A stretch of 64,000 nucleotides of DNA from Ottelia alismoides (lineage: Eukaryota > Streptophyta > Magnoliopsida > Alismatales > Hydrocharitaceae), in contig JAZKJV010003259.1 of NCBI GenBank assembly GCA_037367405.1, positions 941,001 to 1,005,000 of the forward strand. The letters run 5' to 3'. Under the pieces are notes generated by a model that was not told the origin of the DNA, ran no database searches, and was given only the letters and a program-made list of their open reading frames with translations. Below are positions 24,158 through 35,264 of the stretch, piece by piece. The position numbers and the translations under genes were made by a program. Within the stretch, counting starts at the first letter, position 1. Every line of letters starts with the position of its first letter.

Positions 24158-27100
24158 TGATGAAACTCGATTTCATCATCATAATTTTCTATTATTAACT
24201 CCCTTGCTTAAACATGTGTCAATAAAACCCAGTTAATGTCCTGTAATTATCAGAGTTCTCAAATAAATTAAAAACCACAAAAAAATGGCAAAACAAAAAT
24301 CTGTGGTATTTTTAGCCTTAAAAATACCTTTAAAAATATTTTGTGTCCTTTTTTGACCTCATCTCCAGTTTTGGTCAACATGAAACTTGTAGTCTCATCA
24401 AGATCTACAACTTTCATGTTGTGAGTTTTCTCAAATTCGGCCATTATCACCCTCAAAAATAAAAAAAACTCTCTGAATAATCTGATTGGGCCACGTGGCC
24501 CAATCTGGGTGAGCCACGTGGCCCGCTCCTTCTTGCAGCATCCGCCCTTGACCAGGGTCGTTGGATCTTCTCTTGATCCAACGGCTAAGTTATCTCCACA
24601 CCCGCTATGACCCTCAACCGTCTGATCTTCTCATGTCTTCATCTGTACCGCACATCAGCGCCCTTCTCTCTTGATGCTACGTGGCGGCTTGTACACCGCT
24701 TGATCGCGCCCCGATCTTCCATCGCAGTCGCTCCTTCCTTTGACGCTCCTCAGCCCTCCGATCGTTCTCCATATTCGCATCACAGCCGTCTGCTAGCGCG
24801 CATGCCCCACCACGACACCTGGCACGCTACTGACGCTTCGATCGCTTCGCTTAGATCTCATCGTACCCGCTCCTTCGCGCATCACCTCCCACCGTTGGAT
24901 CTCCAGATCCAACGGTCAGATGACCGTCGTCAACCTCCAGAACCCCCTTTTTTCCCACGTTCACCACTTCGCGCATAACCCGTCCGCCCTTCCTATTTTC
25001 CCTATCCTCTCCGACCACCTCGCACTTCGCCAACCACCTCACGGTCTTCTCCACTCAACCACGACCGTCGCCAGCGACTAAGCTATCCCTGACTTCCCTC
25101 CAGTCGCTCCACGATCACGGTCGAAACCCACGTCCTCGCCAGCAAACCGCCGAGCTTGATCTTTAAAAACGCCGCCTCCCCCTCCGTTCGCCCTTGTCCA
25201 CCTTTACGCGGGAGAGGGCCCAGCCCTCCTCCGCCTCCCTGTGACAGGGGGAGGCGGAGCGATTGAGCGATGACGACCCTTGCTCCCCGGTGTCGACCCG
25301 CCGCCGACCACGACGGCGTCGCGGGGCTCTGATCCCGCCTAGCTGCTCCGAGAGGTCATCGGAGTCCAGCGATGACCCGAGCTCCTCTAGGAGCTCAAGC
25401 ACAGGCCACTACCTCCGTCCAATCGCCGGTAAGTTCTCTTCTTCTTTCTCAGCATTTTTCATCTTCTCTCTCTTTATTAATTAGGCTTCTTCAGTCGGTC
25501 TCAACCTCCATTAATCCCTTTCCAAGCTCTGTCACGCTTCCCCCCTTCACGGGACGTCTTCAGATCATTCTCTTCTTCCTCCAGCTTCCCAGACCATGTC
25601 CGACCCATCTCCTCCGCCCTCGCGGCGGAGGAGCATCCGAGCTCCCACGTTCTTCGCTCACCGAGCTCACGTCTCTTTCACGCGCACACGCCCTTGTGTT
25701 TCGGTTGTATTATTAACGCTGCAGAGCCTTGAGACGTCAATGGTCGGAGCTTCGTCGGATCCAGCTTCGTCGACTCTGCAGCCATCACCTGAGCTCCGAA
25801 GCACCGCTCTAGAGGCTCTTGGACCCTCCCCGAGCTCCCATCTTCCTCGACGTCAATCCAAGGAGCTCCGGGGAGGTCTGTCGTGATCAAGGAGTGGCGG
25901 AGGAGGAGCTCCTTCGCCGGAGCTCTGAACCCGCCGCCAGCCTTCAGTGGAGGAGAAAGCACAGGGACCGTCGGATGGTCTTCTCTCAGCGACCATCCAA
26001 CGGTCCAGACGAGGCCACGCCATCGACATCAGCAGCCGTTGGATCCTCTCGATCCAACGACCTTCGAGCAGCCACGTCGCCCGGGAGCCCCTTCACCAGC
26101 GGCCCTTGGATCATCACGATCCAATGGCCGTCATTCGGCCACGTGGCATTCTTGGAGATTGCACCGAATCTCCCCTCCGATCCTAGAGGCTTGGATCACC
26201 GAGCCTTCTCCGAGCCGTAGGCCGAGCCTAATCCTACACCCGAACCAAGCCGAAGCTGCACCGAGCCTCCAAGCCGACCCGAACCTGGAAGAGTACGTGC
26301 GCGGCACGTGCTACTCTGGGTTATTTGCAGAGATGCCCACGGATGTCTTCAATTTTGCAACCAGGTCCTAAGTCACGTGAAGCACCTGCGCGCCTGGGAC
26401 ATTTTGCACTCGTACCCTTGCGGGTTTAAATAATTGCAAAAATGTCCCCGCGTGTTTGGTTTATTTACAGGGAAGGACTCGCTCTTTAGTTTTATTATAT
26501 TTTAGTCCCTCCCAGGGACCTGTTTGTAATTATCATTTCATGTTTCCTTTCAGTTATGCCCTTGCTTTCTTTTATGCATATCTTGAGCTACGTATATCCA
26601 ATTGAGTTGATTTCAGTTTCCTTTTAAAGCTGGTTTGATGGTCTTCCTAATGACATGCTTAATTGTTGTTTTGGACACAATGATTTTTATAGTAGCCTTG
26701 TGTCTATTCGAGCTTGAACTGATGCCTTACTTAAAATTTTTCATCACATCTGCCTCTTTAGTTAAACTTGAAATTAACTCTAGTTTAATTTTGCTCATCA
26801 TTTTTACCTAGGGCATATTTTCATTGCATTACATGGCATTTATTTGCATGATAAAAATTGATAAAAAAATGCATGTTTATTTTTAATGCATTGTTGTGTC
26901 GTGTCTGCATAATTTGACCTATAGATCTCTAACTCAACACTTAGTTAAATAGATGGAAATCCGGATAATTAGAGAAAAGGCTCGTGTCCCTGAGTTCGAC
27001 CTTGATATCTTACCAAGTAAAAAAAGTAAATACGACCATCTCATTCTTATTTGACATATATCAATCAGATGGTTTTTGATGAGCTCATTTCGGCCCGACT

Positions 27101-27160
27101 GCTACGACATTCTGAAGTGCTAACTACACACTTTTAAAGGGCCGATTCTGCGGTTCATCA
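24158..27160 (+). repeat. 5' LTR (3003 bp)
   Basis: The start is a hairpin, TGATGAAACTCGATTTCATCA, and the end is TTCATCA directly before the primer site. The GC-rich middle holds several strong inverted repeats: a 20-bp perfect palindrome with a G-box (24485-24504), and stem-loops at 24559-24583, 24891-24916, 25965-26006, 26037-26059 and 26101-26129, most built on ccgTTGGATC...GATCCAacgg. A weak TATA-like tttaaaaa occurs near 25162. Short open frames on both strands of the GC-rich part (25260-26370) are not supported as genes. Confidence 0.92.
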
Positions 27161-27162
27161 AA

Positions 27163-27180
27163 TGGCGCCGTTGCCGGGGA
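27163..27180 (+). promoter_or_regulatory. Primer binding site, tRNA-Asp
   Basis: TGGCGCCGTTGCCGGGGA begins two bases after the 5' LTR. It is complementary to the 3' end of plant tRNA-Asp, the usual primer in Athila-type elements. Confidence 0.92.
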
Positions 27181-27459
27181 CACGACTCATTTCTTATATT
27201 TTTTTGGATTTTTTGTTTATTTAATTAAGTGTATCTTTTATATAGGTCAACTTGTTCACTTATGTTGCATTACAAAATTTTCTTCTCTATCGATCTCTAA
27301 CCATTGTTTTTGTGGCAGGGCCCTTGATGGTTCAAGGAGGCAAGGAGCACGACGCTTCCCGCTGCGAGGAGCCGCAAAACATACGTGGAGCAAATAGGGA
27401 AGAAAGAAAAAAATGTGTGTCTCGCATTTTATTTTTTCCATGCATAATAATCCGTCTTT

Positions 27460-27626
27460 AGTGTCTACCATACAAAAGACCAGGGTTCAAATCCCACTCT
27501 TGCAGTGGTTGCGTTAGGTAGTCGACAGCCAGCGTAAAAAATAGTCGAATATTTCATCATGGATTTGAGCAAGAATCCATGTAGCCGACCCCACTTGTAG
27601 TGGGAGAAGGCTTAGTACATTTTTTT
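27460..27626 (+). mobile_element. SINE with RTE-like 3' tail
   Basis: This 167-bp insert is bounded by a perfect 16-bp duplication, ataataatccgtcttt (27444-27459 and 27627-27642). It has a Pol III B-box-like GGTTCAAATCC (27484-27494), a tail segment aagaatccatgtagccgacc followed by ccacttgtagtggg, and a T-rich end. A canonical A box was not found, so the head may be truncated. The tail matches the end of the RTE LINE at 18711-19055 (which encodes RRIHVADPT), suggesting that RTE enzymes mobilised it, as described for plant Au-type SINEs. Confidence 0.8.
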
Positions 27627-27642
27627 ATAATAATCCGTCTTT

Positions 27643-28475
27643 TACAGCGGTCTTCGATCGAAGACTCGCGAATGTAATCGAACGATCGTGGTTGTGTGGG
27701 GATGGTCCCCACTCGATTGTCGACCTAGGACCAGGCACACGGCTCTTTGAGCGTTTTTATTTTCCATATTTTTATGTGCTTGCTCGTAGGTAGGACACAC
27801 TAAAATATAGACGCACATAATCTCGCCTCATTTAACCAAATTTAATGGATATCATTCACCGCTATTAGATGCATGATTAGGTGCGGCTTTTATCGACTTG
27901 CATACATGGATTTTGGTTTTCAAAACAGCCCAAATTTTCACGCGTTTTCGTCAAGTCACTGCATGTTTTATCGCTTAGCCTAGATCGCGGTTTTTATCGA
28001 ATACATGTTTTTTCTCGGCTTTCTATTCCTAGCTTGAAAACCTAGGATTAATGGAAAATGGGAATGAACGGTAGACGATGATTGCTTGATTTTGTGCTAA
28101 CCATAATTCAGTGATAACCTAAAATAAAATTGGGACTGTTAATTGCAAGTCAACATAAAATGGAGTAAAACTTTGGTTTTGGGAGAGCAACACCCTCGCG
28201 TACGTATTGATTTTCATTTCACAAATTTCTCCGCGTAAAAATCTAATGTTTTATCACCAATAAAACCGACAAGATAATAAACCAACCGCGGTTGGTTTCA
28301 TGTGTGAGTTGGTGAATTTAAGGGTCTTGCTTGCTTGATTGAGCCTTGTTTGCTTCGATACACTCCCCAGAACCTTAGTCACTCCATCCATCTCCGTAGA
28401 TTCATCCGTTCACCTGTACATCCATTCCTCTTCTTCGTTCACCTTGGGTCCCTCCCAACATCAATTTCCCATCTT
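27643..28475 (+). other. Leader region of the non-autonomous element
   Basis: This lies between the SINE and the hairpin array. No gag-like frame is present. It contains cgatcgaagactcg and gggatggtccccac short inverted repeats and a CT-rich stretch before 28475. It probably corresponds to an Athila 5' leader from which gag-pol was lost. Confidence 0.5.
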
Positions 28476-28680
28476 TATACTTAGGCTAATCTCAGCCTAA
28501 GTATAGGGGGGACCCGAGTCCCTGTAATTTCTCTACTCATCTTTCCTTGCCTTTATACTTAGGTTATTTCTAACCTAAGTATAGGGGGAGCCCTTCTTAG
28601 CTCCCGTATATTTCTCTATAAACTATGGACTCGTATCATCTAGTGCTATGAGGACATAGCAAAGCTTAAGGATAGAGGGG
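28476..28680 (+). repeat. PPT-like stem-loop array of the non-autonomous element
   Basis: There are two perfect inverted repeats, 28476-28487 with 28494-28505 (12 bp) and 28554-28566 with 28571-28583 (13 bp). Both are built on TATACTTAGG/CCTAAGTATA and followed by ggggg or gggggg. At 28644-28661 comes a third stem, TGCTATG-AGGA-CATAGCA, followed 13 bases later by gagggg (28675-28680). The order and motif match 5205-5560 of the Athila element, and the end of the array lies about 1.64 kb before the 3' LTR here and about 1.58 kb there. Confidence 0.85.
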
Positions 28681-30283
28681 TATACCGTATATACAGAATA
28701 CTTGCTTTAGCTATAATCTGAAAATTTTGAAAAATTTAAAACTTTTTGGCTAATGTAAAATCTTTTGAACCAAGAGGACTCAAATGTTTTTACGGCTTTT
28801 CTATACTATGGTACACTATTTTGATAAAAATATTTTCAAAAATGAAGTTGAAAAATGAGATTTTCTTGTTTTGAAAAATCATTTGAAAAATGTTTTAAAA
28901 TTTTTTATTTGTGTGACATGGTTTTGAAAATTTTTTCTTTCCAAGGAAAGTTGAGTCTAACCTGTGTTGTAACCGTTAACTTAAAATCCATAAAAAATAA
29001 AAAATAATAATAATAATAAAATAATAAAATAATAATAATAATAAAATGTGTTTTGAATGAAGGAGTTGGATTAATCCTCTACTTTTACACTTCCACCCGG
29101 GATCTGAAATGATCAAGGAAATTTAGTCTTCTGAGGTTTTGAGATTTTAGGTTAACCAGCCTTAGCCATCAGGGTCTTAGATTTAATCACCCACATTTCC
29201 CTAAGTTTCTAGATTTGCATGCTATATTCCATGCTTAGTCTCAGACAAAAGAATATGATCAGCACATCACATGCACGACTGCGGTTTTTGATGAGATGAG
29301 TTGATTTTTCACATGAGGGATTGGGATGAGGAAGTCGAGTTTGGATTTGATCTAATGATGCTCGAGGATGGGATAAAATCTTTGGAGGCTTCATGAAACC
29401 TGAGTGTCAGCAATATTAGCCAGTATGAGAACTTGGTTCTTATACTAATCTCTTGATATTGACCTAAGTGCCTGGGTGTGAAATAAATAAAAAATTGTTG
29501 ATCAGTGTGCGCCAACTCTTGGTAAAAGTAGTGGAGCTAGACAAAAATTTATACAAGTCAATGAAATTCAAAGAAAAGCTCTCATTCCACAAAGTCAAAT
29601 ATCAAAGAGCTTCCACCAAAGGCGAGCGCCCCCAAACTTTTCAAAGTGTCCACTTGGGCCACCGCTATTAGGACCAGGAGTCGGGCTTGCACCAAAAAAG
29701 GGCTCTGCATCGTAAATGCTACAAGTCTGGGTGTAGAAGGTACGATAGGTACTCAAAAGAGACACACCCCGGTGTACTCCCAGGAAAACAAGTGCAGACG
29801 GCTCCAACTTCTCTTGACGGACGCACTGATCAACACCAAAAAAATGTGTTGCGTAAAAGGCACTAGAGAGAATCCTTGTTCCAATGAGAGGGAGAAAAGA
29901 AATGACACAATCCCATGCCCTACATTACTGGCCTTCCATCTACATTTTCTAAGTCTGACAACTAAAGAGACGGTGGATTGAATGCAAGATTTGATTTATT
30001 CCCTAGTGTTGAGGATTGGGTTCTTAGGAGAATTTCTCGGACCAAGACTTTGGGTGACGATTAGACTCTACTCTCGGAATCGCAGTCAACACTAAAATTC
30101 ATATCCTTTAAATTATATGTACATCAGAGAGAGTCTGGAGAATTAGAGGAATTGGGTACCTCTTGATTAAGGCTGGGTTGAACTCGAGAATTTTGGACCT
30201 CTAAGGATTGAGTTGACTTGAACAGATTGGATCCTGTACTCACATGCACAAGGGGGTTAATCCAGCTAATTCATTTTTTCTTG
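28681..30283 (+). other. Noncoding 3' region of the non-autonomous element
   Basis: AT-rich sequence with an (ATA/AAT)n microsatellite at 28992-29046. It has no convincing ORF. The start (tatatac...ctttagctataatc) resembles the bases after the array in the first element. Confidence 0.6.
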
Positions 30284-30319
30284 ATGCTCGAGGACGAGCA
30301 TAGTTTAAGTATAGGGGGG
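30284..30319 (+). promoter_or_regulatory. Stem-loop and polypurine tract before the 3' LTR
   Basis: The arms ATGCTCG (30284-30290) and CGAGCAT (30295-30301) enclose AGGA. Twelve bases later the PPT aggggggg-type run (30313-30319) abuts the LTR start. It is the same design as 7101-7136. Confidence 0.85.
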
Positions 30320-33311
30320 TGATGAAACTCGATTTCATCATCATAATTTTCTATTATTAACCCTCTTACTTAAACATTTGTCAATAAAACCCAGTTAATG
30401 TCCTGTAATTATCAGAGTTTGCAAATAAATTAAAAACCACAAAAAATGGCAAAACAAAAATCTGTGGTATTTTTAACCTTAAAAATACCTTTAAAAATAT
30501 TTTGTGTCCTTGTTTGACCTCATCTCCAGTTTTGGTCAACATGAAACTTGTAGATCTCATCAAGATCTACAACTTTCATGTTTTGAGTTTCTCAAATTCG
30601 GCCATTATCACCCTCAAAAATAAAAAATACTCTCTGAATAATCTGATTGGGCCACGTGGCCCAATCTGGGTGAGTCATGTGGCCCGCTCCTTCTTGCAGC
30701 ATCCGCCCTTGACCAGGGCCGTTGGATCTTCTCTTGATCCAACGGCTAAGTTATCTCCACACCCGCTATGACCCCCAGCCGTCTGATCTTCTCATGCCTT
30801 CATCAGCGCCCTTCTCTCTTGATGCCACGTGGCGGCTTGTACACCGCTTGATCGCGCCCCGATCTTTCATCACAGCCGCTCCTTCCTTTGACGCTCCTCA
30901 GCCCTCCGATCGTTCTCCATCTTCGCATCACAGCCATCTGCTAGCGCGCATGCCCCACCACGACACCTGGCACGCTACTGACGCTTCGATCGCTTCGCCT
31001 AGATCTCATCGTACCCGTTCCTTCGCGTATCACCTCCCACCGTTGGATCCCTAGATCCAACGGTCAGATGACCGTCGTCAACCTCCAGAACCCCCTTTTT
31101 CCCACGTTCACCACTTCGCGCATAACCCGTCCGCCCTTCCTATTTTCCCTATCCTCTCCGACCACCTCGCACTTCGCCAACCACCTCACGATCTTCTCCA
31201 CTCAACCACGACCCTCGCTAGCGGCTAAGCTATCCCTGACTTCCCTCCAGTCGCTCCACGATCACGGTCGAAACCCACGTCCTCGCCAGCAAACCGCCGA
31301 GCTTGATCTTTAAAAACGCCGCCTCCCCCTCCATTCGCCCTTGTCCACCTTTACGCGGGAGAGGGCCCAGCCCTCCTCCGCCTCCCTGTGACAGGGGGAG
31401 GCGGAGCGATTGAGCGATGACGACCCTTGCTCCCCGGTGTCCACCCGTAGCCGACCACGACGGCGTCGCGGGGCTCTGATCCCGCCTAGCTGCTCCGAGA
31501 GGTCGCCGGAGTCCATCGATGACCCGAGCTCCTCTCGAAGCTCAAGCACAGGCCACTACCTCCGTCCAATCGCCGGTAAGTTCTCTTCTTCTTTCCCAGC
31601 ATTTTTCATCTTCTCTCTCTTAATTAATTAGGCTTCTTCAGTCGGTCTCAACCTCCATTAATCCCCTTCCAAGCTCCGTCACGCTTCCCCCCTTCACGCG
31701 ACGTCTTCAGATCATTCTCTTCTTCCTCCAGCTTCCCAGACCATGTCCGACCCATCTCCTCCGCCCTCGCGGCGGAGGAGCATCCGAGCTCCCACGTTCT
31801 TAGCTCACCGAGCTCACGTCTAATTCACGCACACACGCCCTTGTGTTTCGGTTGTATTATTAACGCTGCAGAGCCTTGAGACGTCAATAGTCGGAGCTTC
31901 GTCGGATCCAACTTCGTCGACTCTGCAGCCATCACCTGAGCTCCGAAGCACCGCTCCAGAGGCTTTTGGACCCTCCCCGAGCTCCCATCTTCCTCGACGT
32001 CAATCCAAGGAGCTCCGGGGAGGTCTGTCGTGATCAAGAAGGAGTGGCGGAGGAGGAGCCCCTTTGCCGGAGCTCTGAACCCGCCGCCAGCCTTCAGTGG
32101 AGGAGAAAGCACAGGGACAGTCGGATGGTCTTCTCTCAGCGACCATCCAACGGTCCAGACGAGGCCACGCCATCGACATCAACAGCCGTTGGGTCCTCTC
32201 GATCCAACGACCTTCGAGCAGCCACGTCGTCCGGGAGCACCTTCACCAGCGGCCCTTGGATCATCACGATCCAATGGCTGTCATTCGGCCACGTGGCATT
32301 CTTTGAGATTGCACCGAACCTCTCCTCCGATCCTAGAGGCTTGGATCACCGAGCCTTCTCCGAGCCGTAGACCGAGCCTGATCCTACACCCGAACCAAGC
32401 CGAAGCTGCACCGAGCCTCCAAGCCGACCCGAACCTGGAAGAGCACGTGCGCGGCACGTGCTACTCTGGATTATTTGCAGAGATGCCCACGGATGTCTTC
32501 AATTTTGCAACCAGGTCCTAAGTCACGTGAAGCACCTGCGCGCCTGGGACATTTTGCACTCGTACCCTTGCGGGTTTAAATAATTGCAAAAATGTCCCCC
32601 GCGCGTTTGGTTTATTTACAGGGAAGGACTCGCTCTTTAGTTTTATTACATTTTAGTCCCTCCCAGGGACCTGTTTGTAGTTATCATTTCATGTTTCCTT
32701 TCAGTTATTCCCTTGCTTTCTTTTATGCATATCTTGAGCTACGTATGTCCAATTGAGTTGATTTCAGTTTCGTTTTAAAGCTGGTTTGATGGTCTTCCTA
32801 ATGGCATGCTTAATTGTTGTTTTGGACACAATGATTTTTATAGTAGCCTTGTGTCTATTCGAGCTTGAACTGATGCCTTACTTAAAATTGTTCATCACAT
32901 CTGCCTCTTTAATTAAACTTGAAATTAACTCTAGTTTAATTTTGCTCATCATTTTTACCTAGGGCATATTTTCATTGCATTACATGGCATTTATTTGCAT
33001 GATAAAAATTGATAAAAAAATGCATGTTTATTTTTAATGCATTGTTGTGTCGGATCTGCATAATTTGACCTATAGATCTCTAATTCAAAACTTAGTTAAA
33101 TAGATGGAAATCCGGATAATTAGAGAAAAGGCTCGTGTCCCTGAGTTCGACCTTGGTATCTTACCAAGTAAAAAAAATAAATACGACCATCTCATTCTTA
33201 TTTGACATATATCAATCAGATGGTTTTTGATGAGCCCATTTCGGCTTGACTGCTACGACATTCTGAAGTGCTAACTACACACTTTTAAAGGGCCGATTCT
33301 GCGGTTCATCA
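30320..33311 (+). repeat. 3' LTR (2992 bp)
   Basis: Near-identical to 24158-27160 along its length, with scattered substitutions and small indels (for example, a shorter cttcatcagcgcc junction near 30800). It begins TGATGAA and ends TTCATCA. The hairpins of the 5' LTR recur here, including the TTGGATC/GATCCAA set. Confidence 0.92.
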
Positions 33312-33439
33312 ATTATTAAAAGCACGAAGGTTTAATATACCCCAGCCATCATTGCAGCGTGGTCGAGAGATCTTTAGACCATGCAACCTTTTGAAGAGCG
33401 GGTCTACTCATGTTCCCCCCCCCCCAAGAGAAGCATGAT

Positions 33440-35264
33440 CGGTCACACGTCAGATGCAACAAAGTAGTCATCTCCAATAGGGTCGAACAGATGCCCTTTG
33501 AGAACGTAGAGTACTATAGCATAGAGTTGAGAATTAAGGCTTTCATTTGTCCAACTAATGTCTATTTAAATTAGCGTTAGGGTTGTTATTTAGATAACGA
33601 GATTCTATGTGATCTCTAATGATGCTCTATTGTTGCATGCATACGCTTAAACTCTTTTTTATCATTGAGTTGGTCTTATATTACCCACCGTTGGCACAAG
33701 CGGCATTTCAATACAATTACAATCATTCATTTGTATCAAATTCCTGATGACATCAGTTGAGTCAATATGAGGACTTTCCACTATGTTTTACTGAATCTTA
33801 CACCCCCGGAAGGTGTTGCCCTTTAGGCCATATATGTCCATTTCGGACCCAATAAGGGGATTTTAGAGATGGCTCCCGCCAAGAGATGTAGTGCTTAGTT
33901 CCTGCTTACCGTTATTGTGTCATTGTTATAATAATAATAATAATCAATTTTCTTCATTAACTCCTAATCACTTTCCTTACCAACGTACAGTTAATTCTTC
34001 AATTCCCAAACCATCACGTGAATGGCTTTCACTGGACTAAATTTGTGGAATCAAAATTCATATATTTTTCAACCACAATCACTTCGTAATATCAGATATA
34101 TCCATTTGATATATATATATATAACAATAATAAACAGACTGTTCCATTAATAGATATTTCTAATTCCAATTCTATCTTTGCATCTTTTCCTATTATATAA
34201 TCAGACTTCAATGACTCACATCATGTAGTGACTAATGTAAAACACAATATCGGCTCCTCCCTATGCCAATGTACAGAAACTATCATGTGCATAACTACAT
34301 ATTTACATTAATATATCTATAAATCACTTTTAGTTTTTATGTGATGCGAACTGTAAGATTTTGAATGCGTCTAAATTATAATAATATCGTCATAATAGGT
34401 TCCCAAAATTATATTCAATTTGGAATGTGTTACATGTACACAAGTTATAACAAATAGCACTTTCTATGGTCTGCACATTCTTAGGTTTCAGGCAAGAAGA
34501 ACTCAATGGTTTCATGCGAATAAATATGAGATGCCCTTCAAGGTCATTGATCATAAGTGACTATATGTATGGATCAAATGGAGAATAAATAGACAAGGGA
34601 TTTTCATATCAAACAATGGTAGAGTGATTAAAAAAACCAATCAATCCAAGATGTGTAAGTACCGGGGTGCGTTGATTCACCATTATTGGAGTCGAAATAA
34701 AATCAAATAATCGAAGAATACTGAATGTTGATGGATTGTTGTAAAAAATGATACGGGTTAAAAAGAACACATACCGTATCTGAGAGGAAAAAAGGATCCA
34801 CTTCGTATTTGGCTTCACGCTATGATTCCTCTACATAGTCTCCCGAGTTCCCCCTGACACAATCTAGGACTGCGATGCACCGAGAACGAACTCTCCCCTC
34901 GACCTTGATCTCATTGTGATTAGCGTTATGTATGATGCAATAGAGGCAATCTATCGCACAAATGGTGATTGGGTTCTCCTTCTCTTTAACTCCTCTCTCT
35001 CTATCAATCAACAAGAGATATCAACCTGTGCATTCTAAAATTAGCAAATCACGATGGTATTAAGGTTGAATAGGTAGTCCCATAACTGCCTCCCTCTCTC
35101 CCTCCCCCTTTAATTAATTTTTTTAAAGCCAATAAGTGATTATACTATTTTTTGTACTATTTAGTGATTGTTACAAAGATGACCAAAACAAAACACAGAT
35201 GCCATGTGAACGGAAATGCATGGGTAGCAAACTGAGTTGATAATTCAACGAAAGAAGTTTGAAC
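33440..35264. other. AT-rich intergenic region with microsatellites
   Basis: No gene is supported. There are (TAA)n at 33929-33945 and (TA)n near 34117-34131. The first 150 bases could continue the old LINE relic on the minus strand. Confidence 0.4.

Larger units (their letters stand above)
24158..33311 (+). mobile_element. Non-autonomous Athila-like LTR retrotransposon (LARD type)
   Basis: This complete 9154-bp element has two 3-kb LTRs, a tRNA-Asp primer site and a PPT, but its 3.16-kb internal region has no gag or pol. Terminal bases are TGATGAA...TTCATCA, and the flanks atcat (24153-24157) and attat (33312-33316) are a 5-bp target duplication with one change. The LTRs match along their length with scattered substitutions and small indels (a few percent by eye), so insertion is fairly recent. 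It must have been mobilised by proteins from an Athila-type relative. It shares the PPT-hairpin arrangement with the element at 1-10760. It sits inside the LINE at 22799-33425 and carries a SINE. Confidence 0.93.
22799..33425 (-). mobile_element. 5'-truncated L1-type LINE, split by an LTR retrotransposon
   Basis: A perfect 14-bp duplication, aagagaagcatgat, lies at 22785-22798 and 33426-33439. The LINE between them is in two parts: its 5' piece at 33312-33425 and 3' piece at 22799-24157. The 5' piece reads (minus) SRPRCNDGWGILNLRAFN and continues directly into ALLSKFDISLINN across the inserted element, the GLGIRNLxAFNxALLxKW segment of plant LINE ORF2. Further on are a zf-RVT-like part (DPHISFFLWMVAHNKLLTQ) and a terminal RNase H-like tract (IWKTRCEIAFHD). 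It ends in poly(A) (plus-strand T-run, 22798-22804). The LINE itself is about 1.47 kb. A run of 11 G on its own strand lies at the 5' junction. Confidence 0.88.

Noticed and set aside
25263..26371. Overlapping open frames on both strands in the GC-rich part of the 5' LTR (and again at 31410-32521)
   Set aside because: They occur in several frames at once, differ in length between the two LTR copies, and show no domain. They reflect GC-rich LTR sequence, not genes.
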